DNA of 7,936 nt from Candidatus Aenigmatarchaeota archaeon (GTDB lineage Archaea; EX4484-52; B79-G9). The notes beneath the pieces were generated by a model. It searched no databases. It was not told the origin of the DNA and worked only from the letters and a program-made list of their open reading frames with translations. The position numbers and the translations under genes were made by a program. The DNA lies in assembly GCA_023142905.1 (NCBI GenBank), contig JAGLIP010000032.1, forward strand, positions 1-7,936, given 5' to 3'. Of this stretch, positions 1 through 5,636 are shown piece after piece; the stretch's first letter is position 1; every line of letters starts with the position of its first letter.

Positions 1-57
1 GCAATGGAAAAACGTCAAGAAAAAGTAGACGAAGAAAACAAAAAAAACGGGATTTAA
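1..57 (+). CDS. 3' end of an unidentified plus-strand gene (partial)
   Basis: Reading from base 1 in frame 1 gives 18 codons and then TAA at 55-57. The peptide is very hydrophilic, rich in Lys, Glu and Asn, as is common for the C-terminal tail of a soluble protein. Too little is present to name a family. The stop codon interlocks with that of the minus-strand propeller gene (they share TTAA at 54-57), and a run of seven T at 84-90 could end the transcript. A frame-3 reading also stays open past this point but would run deep antisense into the propeller gene, so frame 1 is preferred. The gene call is an inference from the open frame and the tidy convergent junction. Confidence 0.45.
   Translation, partial: AMEKRQEKVDEENKKNGI
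40..47 (-). terminator. Oligo-T transcription stop for the minus-strand propeller gene
   Basis: Eight consecutive A on the plus strand, read as T8 on the minus strand, lie 6 bases past the stop codon of the propeller gene. Archaeal RNA polymerase terminates at T-rich tracts without needing a hairpin. The tract lies inside the coding end of the convergent partial gene. It could simply reflect lysine codons there. Confidence 0.35.
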
Positions 58-1376
58 TATTTGATCCCGAAAACATCTTTCCATTTTTTTGTATCTTTTT
101 CAGCGGTATTTGTTTTTTCAACATAACTTCCTGGAGCATTAATATATTTTTTATTTTCTAATGCTTTATATGCTTCAGGAGCACCCATATCAGTATATCT
201 ATTTTGTTCAATTACATCTTCTAAATTAGTAATTACATCCACACCATAACGTGCGCATACAGCATATGGTTCTTTTGGTGCAAATGTTTCATTTGCATCT
301 TCAAAAACCAAAAACATTTTTTCATCCCACCAGGATGCTGGTTTTATCGCACCACTCTCAATTTTTATTTTTTTGTTGGATTTTGTCCTAAAAGCCCAAA
401 TAAGATATCCATCCAAACCAATGCAGCGAAAGTAACCATCAAATGAGGAAAAATAAAGTTTACTGTTATATATTGAAGGGCTATGGACAAAGGAAAGTTC
501 ATCCTCACTACTCGCACCGAAAGTCCAAAGAAGCGCCCCCTTTTTATCAAGAGCATACAACATATCTGCTCCAAAAAAGATCCGGTATTCTGAAATCGTT
601 GGTGCTGTTCCAATGCCTTGGTTAGCCCGGAATTTCCATAAAAGAGTCCCTGTTTTTGCATCAATCGCATACAAGTACCTGTCTTTGCTTCCAAAATATA
701 GAGTTTTTTTATCCAAAGACAATGAGTTGAAAGATTCTTCACTGCTTTGAAATTTCCACAAAAGAACACCGATGTTTTTATCAATGGCATAAACACATCC
801 ATCAGATGCCGCGGCATAAATTATATTATCTTTGATGACGGGAGCCCTTACAAGAAATTCCCCATTTGCTCGAAATTTCCATACAAGAGAACCATTAGGT
901 TCAAGACAGTAAAGATTGTGGTCTGTTGAGCCAAAATAGATTCTGTTGTTATCAACAACAACATCTCCGACAATTTCATTTTCTGTTTTGAATCTCCAAA
1001 GAATATCTCCGGTTTTTGTTGAACTGGCATAAAGATAACCATCACAAGACCCAAAATAAATAACGCCGTTGTTTATGGTAGGGGTAGTTACAATAATTCC
1101 TTCGGTTCTTTTTTTCCAAAGAATGTCTCGCTTTTCAATAGATATCGCATAAAGGCACTTATCAAAGCATCCAAAATAAATTATGTTGTTTTCAATCACA
1201 GGGGAAGACATTATTATTCCATCCGCAAGCAAATTCCATATTTCGTGTCCTGTTTTTGCATCAATCGCGTAAAAATATTTATCAAACGATCCAAAATACA
1301 AAACATCGTCTTTGATTGCCGAGCGGCAGAAAATTCCGCCGCCTTCTCCGATTTTTTTAAAGTCAATTGAGGGCAT
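54..1376 (-). CDS. PQQ-like beta-propeller repeat protein, cytoplasmic, eight repeats
   Basis: This 440-residue protein is built from PQQ-type propeller repeats (BamB/COG1520-like). Each repeat has the form YFGS-D-YLYA-D--TG--LWKF, and the anchor tryptophans are at W47, W87, W127, W166, W207, W247, W284 and W327. The spacing of about 40 residues indicates eight blades, covering roughly residues 13-335. The last ~100 residues lack the repeat, contain a WW pair (349-350) and a charged tail, and match no family I recognise. There is no signal peptide or lipobox, so it should be cytosolic, unlike BamB and the periplasmic PQQ dehydrogenases. The repeat alone does not imply PQQ binding. The ATG at 1374-1376 follows a GGAGAGG-type Shine-Dalgarno. 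It lies 21 bases after the small membrane-protein gene and is probably co-transcribed with it. Scaffold or interaction roles are possible; the substrate or partner is unknown. Confidence 0.88.
   Translation of the reverse strand: MPSIDFKKIGEGGGIFCRSAIKDDVLYFGSFDKYFYAIDAKTGHEIWNLLADGIIMSSPVIENNIIYFGCFDKCLYAISIEKRDILWKKRTEGIIVTTPTINNGVIYFGSCDGYLYASSTKTGDILWRFKTENEIVGDVVVDNNRIYFGSTDHNLYCLEPNGSLVWKFRANGEFLVRAPVIKDNIIYAAASDGCVYAIDKNIGVLLWKFQSSEESFNSLSLDKKTLYFGSKDRYLYAIDAKTGTLLWKFRANQGIGTAPTISEYRIFFGADMLYALDKKGALLWTFGASSEDELSFVHSPSIYNSKLYFSSFDGYFRCIGLDGYLIWAFRTKSNKKIKIESGAIKPASWWDEKMFLVFEDANETFAPKEPYAVCARYGVDVITNLEDVIEQNRYTDMGAPEAYKALENKKYINAPGSYVEKTNTAEKDTKKWKDVFGIKY
84..90 (+). terminator. Oligo-T transcription stop for the partial plus-strand gene
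   Basis: A T7 run lies 27 bases after the stop at 57 and inside the C-terminal coding end of the convergent propeller gene. It mirrors the tract at 40-47, so each convergent gene carries a candidate terminator within its neighbour. No stem-loop was seen. Confidence 0.3.
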
Positions 1377-1397
1377 ATTATCCTCTCCGCCAGATCA

Positions 1398-1673
1398 CTA
1401 AAACACAAAAAACAGTACAAAAAAGATAAATTCGCTTAAAAGAACCAGAACCCAAAATAAGTTTTCAAATCCTGTTTCTACAGCAAAAAGCGTAAAAACG
1501 AATGCATGTATGCTGGTTATTATCTGAAAACTGAATGAGTGTGTGTATGCCGAAACCATTGCGGCAATAAATGCGCTAATTGAAACATACATATAAATTC
1601 CTTTTGAATATTTCTCCGAAAGTCCAAGAGAGAACAATCCGAAAATAATCCACAAAATCATCTGTTCGTTCAT
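1398..1673 (-). CDS. Small four-helix membrane protein, NfeD-like
   Basis: This is a 91-residue, almost wholly hydrophobic protein with four likely membrane segments at about residues 4-19, 25-43, 48-65 and 70-91. The pattern LWIIFG..SLGLSE followed by a Gly/Ala/Ser-rich second helix and a Gln-containing loop before helix 3 resembles the membrane part of NfeD-like proteins. The soluble OB-fold domain usual in NfeD is missing, so the assignment is tentative. The start is taken as the ATG at 1671-1673, because GGTGA, a good match to the archaeal anti-Shine-Dalgarno, lies 5 bases upstream. A TTG at 1685 and a GTG at 1682 in the same frame would add up to four residues. It is the first gene of the pair with the propeller protein and is divergent from the TrmB-like gene. 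It may anchor or partner the propeller, but nothing in the sequence proves this. Confidence 0.7.
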   Translation of the reverse strand: MNEQMILWIIFGLFSLGLSEKYSKGIYMYVSISAFIAAMVSAYTHSFSFQIITSIHAFVFTLFAVETGFENLFWVLVLLSEFIFFVLFFVF

Positions 1674-1703
1674 TGATTTCACCAATCAATATGGGGTTTT
1701 TGC

Positions 1704-1714
1704 GGATAAATACC
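1704..1714 (-). promoter_or_regulatory. TATA-like promoter for the small membrane protein/propeller pair
   Basis: On the minus strand this reads GGTATTTATCC. Its centre (about 1708.5) predicts transcription starting near 1683, about 10 bases before the ATG at 1673. That leader is just long enough to include the GGTGA ribosome-binding motif at 1679-1683. The match to a strong archaeal TATA box is only moderate. Confidence 0.4.
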
Positions 1715-1716
1715 TT

Positions 1717-1739
1717 TGTTGTTGTGATTAACAACAACA
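1717..1739. promoter_or_regulatory. Palindrome between divergent promoters, candidate TrmB-family operator
   Basis: A perfect inverted repeat has 9-bp arms, TGTTGTTGT and ACAACAACA, with spacer GATTA. It lies between the minus-strand TATA-like box (centre 1708.5) and the trmB-like TATA box (centre 1744.5), where TBP/TFB binding could be blocked or helped in both directions. TrmB-family proteins bind palindromes beside their own promoters, so autoregulation plus control of the divergent pair is a natural inference. The arms are also GTT/AAC trinucleotide runs, so low complexity is the alternative explanation. Confidence 0.5.
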
Positions 1740-1750
1740 TATTTAAATAT
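1739..1750 (+). promoter_or_regulatory. TATA box for the TrmB-like gene
   Basis: ATATTTAAATAT is AT-only and is itself palindromic. Its centre is 25.5 bases from the ATG at 1770, the spacing expected for a leaderless archaeal transcript. No Shine-Dalgarno precedes that ATG. It abuts the 9-bp-arm palindrome on its upstream side. Confidence 0.6.
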
Positions 1751-1769
1751 TCTAAATCATGAAAAAAAC

Positions 1770-2498
1770 ATGGATGTAAACAAACTTGTAAATGCCGGCA
1801 TTACAAGAAATCAGGCCGAAGTATATCTTGAGCTTCTAAGAACTCCAGGCCAATCTGCAGGGAGCATTGCAAAAAGTCTTTCAAAGGACCGCTCTTTTGT
1901 CTACAGCATTCTTGATTCTTTAAAAAAAAGAGGGCTTGCGAGCTATATTTTTAAGGAACGAAGAACTCTTTTTTATCCAACAGACCCGGAAAATCTTTTA
2001 AAAGAAGTAGATGAGAAAAGAGAAAAAACATTTGCACTTGTAGAGCAGCTGAAAAAAATAATGCCTGAAAGTTCAAAAGAGCTTTCGGTAATTGTTTATG
2101 AGGGTAAGGCAGGACTTAAGGCATATGTTCGCGATTTTTTAGAAAGCAGGGAATTCTGCACTCTTGGCGGCGGGGAGGTTTTTGATCTTTTTGAAGAGCT
2201 CAAGTACCAATATCCGCAATACTTAAGACAGCTCGTAAGAAAAAAAATAAAAGGCCGGCTTATAACATCCGAAAAATCAAAAAATAAACTAATTGACTTG
2301 TACAAAAACGCGGATGTTCAGATAAAAGTGCTAACTCCATTGGAAAGCCCTGTAAGCTTTACTGTCTTCGGCAAAAAGATTGCTATATATTCGGCAGCTG
2401 AAAAGCCTTATGCGATAATAATAGACGATGAAAAAATTTCATCTGCCCTGAAAGCTTATTTTGAGATTTTATGGTCTTTAAATATAAATAACATATAA
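1770..2498 (+). CDS. TrmB-family transcriptional regulator
   Basis: This is a 242-residue DNA-binding regulator. Residues 5-75 form a winged helix-turn-helix of the TrmB type (Pfam PF01978): the GIT-NQAEVYL-LL start, the helix-turn-helix around 29-57 (SAGSIAKSLSKDRSFVYSIL), and a basic wing at about 58-70. A Lys/Glu-rich helix at about 76-97 is probably the dimerisation segment. The C-terminal half (about 104-242) resembles the COG1378-type effector domain. At 242 residues it is shorter than sugar-sensing TrmB of Thermococcales and seems to lack the separate maltose/trehalose-binding domain, so the ligand is unknown. An upstream ATG at 1759 is out of frame and stops after five codons. The start at 1770 fits a leaderless mRNA. 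It is divergent from the membrane protein/propeller pair, with a palindrome between them, which suggests autoregulation. Confidence 0.87.
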   Translation: MDVNKLVNAGITRNQAEVYLELLRTPGQSAGSIAKSLSKDRSFVYSILDSLKKRGLASYIFKERRTLFYPTDPENLLKEVDEKREKTFALVEQLKKIMPESSKELSVIVYEGKAGLKAYVRDFLESREFCTLGGGEVFDLFEELKYQYPQYLRQLVRKKIKGRLITSEKSKNKLIDLYKNADVQIKVLTPLESPVSFTVFGKKIAIYSAAEKPYAIIIDDEKISSALKAYFEILWSLNINNI

Positions 2499-2500
2499 AT
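2493..2500 (+). promoter_or_regulatory. TATA-like box for the NAD kinase gene, overlapping the upstream stop codon
   Basis: ATATAAAT spans the stop codon of the TrmB-like gene (2496-2498). Its centre is 26.5 bases from the ATG at 2523, consistent with a leaderless transcript. The 24-base spacer has no clear Shine-Dalgarno (only AAAGAAAGAA), which makes an own promoter more likely than simple read-through translation. Confidence 0.45.
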
Positions 2501-2522
2501 CTAAAAGAAAAGAAAGAATACT

Positions 2523-3203
2523 ATGAAAGTTTTTGTTGTTGGTCTAAAATCAAAACTGCTTGAAAAAAGGCTTTTAGAAAAAGGCTTTGTTTTAGATTAT
2601 AATACTCCGGAAGTTGTCTTCACATACGGCGGGGATGGCACAATACTTGCATCTGAGCGTTCGTATCCCGGAGTCCCGAAAGTCACTATAAAACACAGCC
2701 TGTTTTGCTACAAATGCGCATTTAAAGAAGAAGAACTCGAATCAATATTGACGCGCATAAAAAACAAAAAACACAAAATAGAAGAGCACACAAAAATTAA
2801 GACAACCGCAAAAACAAAAACACTTGTGTCTTTAAACGAAATTCAGCTACACAACAAAAAGCCCACAAAAGCCATTCGTTTCAATATATATGTTGACAAA
2901 AAAATATTGTTCGAAAATGTTGTGGGTGACGGCGTTGTTATTGCAACGCCTTATGGCTCAACAGCGTATTACAAATCCGTTGGCGGAAAATCATTTAAAA
3001 AAGGAATTGGTATTGCGCTTAATAATCCGCATACGCATGAATCTTCTGTGGTTGTGAATAATTCTTCGGAAATAGAAATTGAAATACTGCGTGAATGTGC
3101 CCAGCTTTTTTCTGACAATGACGACAAAAGCGTCGTGGTTTTGAATCCTAAAGACAGAATTATTGTAAAAAAACATTTAAACACCGCAAAGTTCATTGTT
3201 TGA
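2523..3203 (+). CDS. nadK: NAD kinase, short archaeal form
   Basis: It phosphorylates NAD to NADP in the cytosol. The NAD kinase signatures are all present: the GGDGT phosphate-binding loop at residues 36-40, the Asn-Glu pair N105-E106, and the conserved GDG..IATPYGSTAYY segment at 135-150 followed by GG at 154-155. The protein has 226 residues, shorter than the usual 270-300, mostly because the N-terminal lobe before GGDGT is brief. The stretch after GGDGT, where bacterial enzymes carry a G-I-N-x-G-x-L-G-F-type motif, here reads VTIKHS followed by a Cys-x2-Cys (C62, C65). The gene lies 24 bases after the TrmB-like gene, and either co-transcription or an own leaderless promoter is possible. 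NADP made here could serve the malic enzyme next door, but that link is inference. Confidence 0.9.
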   Translation: MKVFVVGLKSKLLEKRLLEKGFVLDYNTPEVVFTYGGDGTILASERSYPGVPKVTIKHSLFCYKCAFKEEELESILTRIKNKKHKIEEHTKIKTTAKTKTLVSLNEIQLHNKKPTKAIRFNIYVDKKILFENVVGDGVVIATPYGSTAYYKSVGGKSFKKGIGIALNNPHTHESSVVVNNSSEIEIEILRECAQLFSDNDDKSVVVLNPKDRIIVKKHLNTAKFIV

Positions 3204-3223
3204 ATTTCGCTCTTTGTCGTTCA

Positions 3224-3230
3224 TTTTTTT
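3224..3230 (+). terminator. Oligo-T terminator after the NAD kinase gene
   Basis: A T7 tract lies 21 bases after the nadK stop and well upstream of the malic enzyme promoter. This is the usual place for archaeal T-tract termination. No convincing hairpin precedes it. Confidence 0.45.
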
Positions 3231-3269
3231 AGAATTAAGAATTGTTTTATTAAGCTTTCATTAATTAGA

Positions 3270-3304
3270 TTATACTACATAGATTATTGTAATATTTTGA
3301 AGGT
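3270..3304 (+). promoter_or_regulatory. Promoter (TTATACTA) and Shine-Dalgarno (GAAGGT) of the malic enzyme gene
   Basis: The TATA-like element TTATACTA at 3270-3277 is centred about 37.5 bases before the ATG at 3311, predicting a short leader of about 11 bases. That leader contains GAAGGT at 3299-3304, six bases before the start. This differs from the leaderless arrangement at other first genes in the window. The rest of the gap between nadK and this gene shows only AT-rich sequence. Confidence 0.5.
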
Positions 3305-3310
3305 AAAATA

Positions 3311-4483
3311 ATGGATGATATATATTCTCGTTCTTTAAAAGCGCATAGCAATTCAAAAGGAAAAATCGCAATAGAACCAAAAATGCCTGTCAAGACAAAA
3401 GACGACATGGCAATTGCTTATACTCCCGGAGTTGCAGAACCTTCAAGAAAAATACACGATAATCCAAAAAAAGTTTATGACTATACATCAAAAGGCAATA
3501 TGGTTGCCGTTGTTTCCGACGGGTCCGCGGTTTTGGGGCTTGGAAATGTTGGTCCTTTAGCAGCACTGCCTGTGATGGAAGGAAAAGCAATACTTTTCAA
3601 GGAATTCGCAGATATTGATGCCATCCCCATATGCCTCGATACACAAGATACTGAAGAGATAATAAAGACTGTAAAAAACATAGCCCCTACATTTGGCGGC
3701 ATAAATCTTGAAGATATTTCCGCCCCCAGATGTTTTGAAATTGAAAAGCGGCTCAAAGAAGAACTCGACATACCTGTTTTTCATGATGATCAGCACGGAA
3801 CAGCCATAGTTGTTCTTGCAGCACTAATAAACGCATCAAAAGTGGTTGAAAAAAAAATCGAGGATATGTCTGCGGTAATTTCCGGTGCCGGTGCGGCAGG
3901 AATAGCCATTGCACGAATTCTTGTAAAATGCAGCATAAAAGATATTGTTCTTTGCGATACAAAAGGCGCTATTTACGATGGGCGCACAGAAAACATGGGC
4001 GGCGAAAAGACAGAAATTTCAAAAATGACAAACAAGAGCAAAAAAACAGGATTATTGGAAGATGTACTTGTTGGCGCAGATATATTTATCGGGGTGTCAA
4101 AACCGGGAATTGTTACAGAAAAAATGGTTTCTTCAATGGCTTTAGACGCGATTGTTTTTGCAATGGCAAATCCCACACCCGAAATAATGCCGGAATTAGC
4201 AAAAAAAGCAGGCGCAAAAGTTGTAGGAACCGGCCGTTCGGATTTTCCAAATCAGGTAAACAATGTTCTTGCATTTCCCGGAATTTTTAGAGGCGCTCTT
4301 GATGCATATACTAGAAATATAACTGAAGACATGTATATTGCGGCAGCCAAAGCAATAGCAAATATCGTGGATGAAGAAACCCTTTCAGAAGACTGCGTAA
4401 TACCCGAACCAACAGACCCCCGTGTTTCAAGGGAAGTTGCAAAAGCAGTATGTTTTGCCGCGACAAAAAACAGAGTTTCGTAA
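3311..4483 (+). CDS. Malic enzyme (NAD(P)-dependent, decarboxylating)
   Basis: It converts malate to pyruvate and CO2 with reduction of NAD(P), linking the C4 acid pool to pyruvate. The 390-residue length is typical of the short prokaryotic malic enzyme without a C-terminal phosphotransacetylase domain. N-terminal domain landmarks are the AYTPGVAEPS segment with Y38, VVSDGSAVLGLGNVGP at 67-82, the probable catalytic lysine K92 in GKAILFKEFADIDA, metal ligands E134-D135 in NLEDI, and D159-D160 in HDDQHGT. The Rossmann domain follows with GAGAAG at 192-197, an Asp (D216) at the end of the second strand, SKPG at 263-266, NPTPE at 287-291 and DFPNQVNN at 311-318. All key residues look intact. D216 hints at NAD rather than NADP, weakly. 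The start is supported by the GAAGGT motif upstream. It appears to be a single-gene transcript. Confidence 0.95.
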   Translation: MDDIYSRSLKAHSNSKGKIAIEPKMPVKTKDDMAIAYTPGVAEPSRKIHDNPKKVYDYTSKGNMVAVVSDGSAVLGLGNVGPLAALPVMEGKAILFKEFADIDAIPICLDTQDTEEIIKTVKNIAPTFGGINLEDISAPRCFEIEKRLKEELDIPVFHDDQHGTAIVVLAALINASKVVEKKIEDMSAVISGAGAAGIAIARILVKCSIKDIVLCDTKGAIYDGRTENMGGEKTEISKMTNKSKKTGLLEDVLVGADIFIGVSKPGIVTEKMVSSMALDAIVFAMANPTPEIMPELAKKAGAKVVGTGRSDFPNQVNNVLAFPGIFRGALDAYTRNITEDMYIAAAKAIANIVDEETLSEDCVIPEPTDPRVSREVAKAVCFAATKNRVS

Positions 4484-4497
4484 CAATTTAAGCTAGC

Positions 4498-4505
4498 TTT
4501 ATTAA
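4498..4505 (+). promoter_or_regulatory. TATA-like box for the carS operon
   Basis: TTTATTAA in the 44-base gap after the malic enzyme stop is centred 26.5 bases before the GTG at 4528. That is the distance seen at the other leaderless starts in this window, and it favours GTG 4528 over the ATG nine bases further on. There is no Shine-Dalgarno. Confidence 0.4.
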
Positions 4506-4527
4506 GTTCGAATTTTCAAGAATATGT

Positions 4528-5061
4528 GTGTTTGTGATGATAACTGAATTCATTGTATCTTCTTTATGGTTTATACTTCCCGCATATTTTGCAAACGCAG
4601 CACCTGTTTGTCTAAAAGCCTTAAAGCACACACATCCAATAGATTCAGGCAGGATGTTTTCTGACAAAAGGCCGATTTTGGGCAAAGGAAAAACATGGGA
4701 GGGCTTTTTATTCGCCATATTTATCGGCTGCATTGTTGGTGCATTTCAAACTCAATTTAACTCAAAAATACCACACATAGAAATTTTTATGACACTTGAA
4801 CTTGCATTCATATTATCCTTAGGCGCGATGATGGGGGATACCATCGCAAGTTTTTTTAAAAGAAGATTGGGGAAAAAACGCGGAGAATCCATGTTTTTGC
4901 TTGATCAGCTTGATTTTGTTATTGCAGCACTTGTTTTTGCAAGTGCAGTTGTTGTCGTCCCGATATATATGTGGGTAATTCTTTCCATAATAACCCCGTT
5001 ATCAAATTACATGTCTAATTTCATTGCATATAAATTAAAATTAAAGGATGTTTGGTGGTAA
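4528..5061 (+). CDS. carS: CDP-archaeol synthase (CTP:2,3-di-O-geranylgeranylglycerol-phosphate cytidylyltransferase)
   Basis: It activates digeranylgeranylglyceryl phosphate with CTP to give the CDP-archaeol-type intermediate for archaeal phospholipids, at the cytoplasmic membrane. This is a clear DUF46/COG1575 member of 177 residues. Landmarks are LWFILPAYFANAAPV near the N-terminus (13-27), PIDSG (37-41), GKGKTWEGF (52-60), GDTIASFFKRRLGKKRG (103-119) and DQLDFVIAAL (126-135). About five membrane helices are visible. The start is ambiguous: GTG 4528 fits leaderless transcription from the TATA box, while ATG 4537 would remove three residues and gives a more usual N-terminus. An ATG at 4524 is out of frame and soon stops. 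Its TAA shares one base with the ATG of the next gene, so the two are translationally coupled steps of lipid synthesis. Confidence 0.94.
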   Translation: MFVMITEFIVSSLWFILPAYFANAAPVCLKALKHTHPIDSGRMFSDKRPILGKGKTWEGFLFAIFIGCIVGAFQTQFNSKIPHIEIFMTLELAFILSLGAMMGDTIASFFKRRLGKKRGESMFLLDQLDFVIAALVFASAVVVVPIYMWVILSIITPLSNYMSNFIAYKLKLKDVWW

Positions 5062-5636
5062 TGCTAAATCACATAGAACAAAAGCACCCGAAAATGAGGC
5101 GCAAGCTGTTAGCCCCATTTATAATAAACATAAATCCGAATAAAGTTACACTCGCGGCACTTGTAAGTGCGTTTTTATCAGGATATTATTTCTATGTTGA
5201 CAATCTTTTTGCAGCAGCATTCTTTTTGGTATTAAATGGTTTTTTGGATGTGCTTGACGGAGAGATTGCAAAAAAAAGCAAAGCCGCAACAAAACGCGGA
5301 GATTTTCTTGACCACACATGCGACCGTATATCTGACACCGCAATATTTGTAGGGCTTGCACACAACCCAATCATGCCAACAGAAATGACCTTAATGGCGC
5401 TTATATGCGTTCTTCTTGTGTCTTATTTGGGGACACAGGCGCAGGCGCTTACAACAAAAAGAATGTATGGCGGTGTCATGGGGCGGGCAGAACGGGGGAT
5501 AATACTTTTTGCAGCCGCAATAACAACATCATTCTTTACCGAAGTGCTTTTATATTCTCTGTATCTGATAATAATATTGTCTGCCGTAACTTTTTTGCAG
5601 CGATTTTATGCGCTTTACAAAAATCTTGGAACTTAG
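5061..5636 (+). CDS. CDP-alcohol phosphotransferase (archaeal phospholipid head-group synthase)
   Basis: This is a membrane enzyme that replaces CMP of CDP-archaeol by an alcohol phosphate, most likely inositol phosphate or glycerol phosphate. The family signature is present at residues 63-88: D63, D66, G67, A70, then G80, D84 and D88, which are the metal- and CDP-binding residues (Pfam PF01066). The usual Arg after the Ala is Lys (K71). Other landmarks are NPNKVTLAALVSAFLSG (25-41), SDTAIFVG (91-98) and GRAERG (141-146). There are several hydrophobic helices, and the 191-residue length is normal. The start is ATG 5061 in TAATG, overlapping the carS stop by one base; upstream TTG/GTG codons in frame would add three residues but lie inside the carS end. 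Coupling to carS indicates that its product is the donor. Archaetidylinositol-phosphate synthase is the leading guess, but the acceptor cannot be decided here. Confidence 0.9.
   Translation: MLNHIEQKHPKMRRKLLAPFIININPNKVTLAALVSAFLSGYYFYVDNLFAAAFFLVLNGFLDVLDGEIAKKSKAATKRGDFLDHTCDRISDTAIFVGLAHNPIMPTEMTLMALICVLLVSYLGTQAQALTTKRMYGGVMGRAERGIILFAAAITTSFFTEVLLYSLYLIIILSAVTFLQRFYALYKNLGT

Noticed and set aside
365..817. Minus-strand open frame of 150 codons inside the propeller gene
   Set aside because: It lies wholly in another frame of the repeat-encoding gene. Its peptide shows no domain, and the repeats keep a second frame open by chance.
3928..4290. Plus-strand open frame of 120 codons within the malic enzyme gene
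   Set aside because: It overlaps the conserved Rossmann and C-terminal part of malic enzyme in another frame. Its composition is Arg/Cys-rich and low in plausibility.
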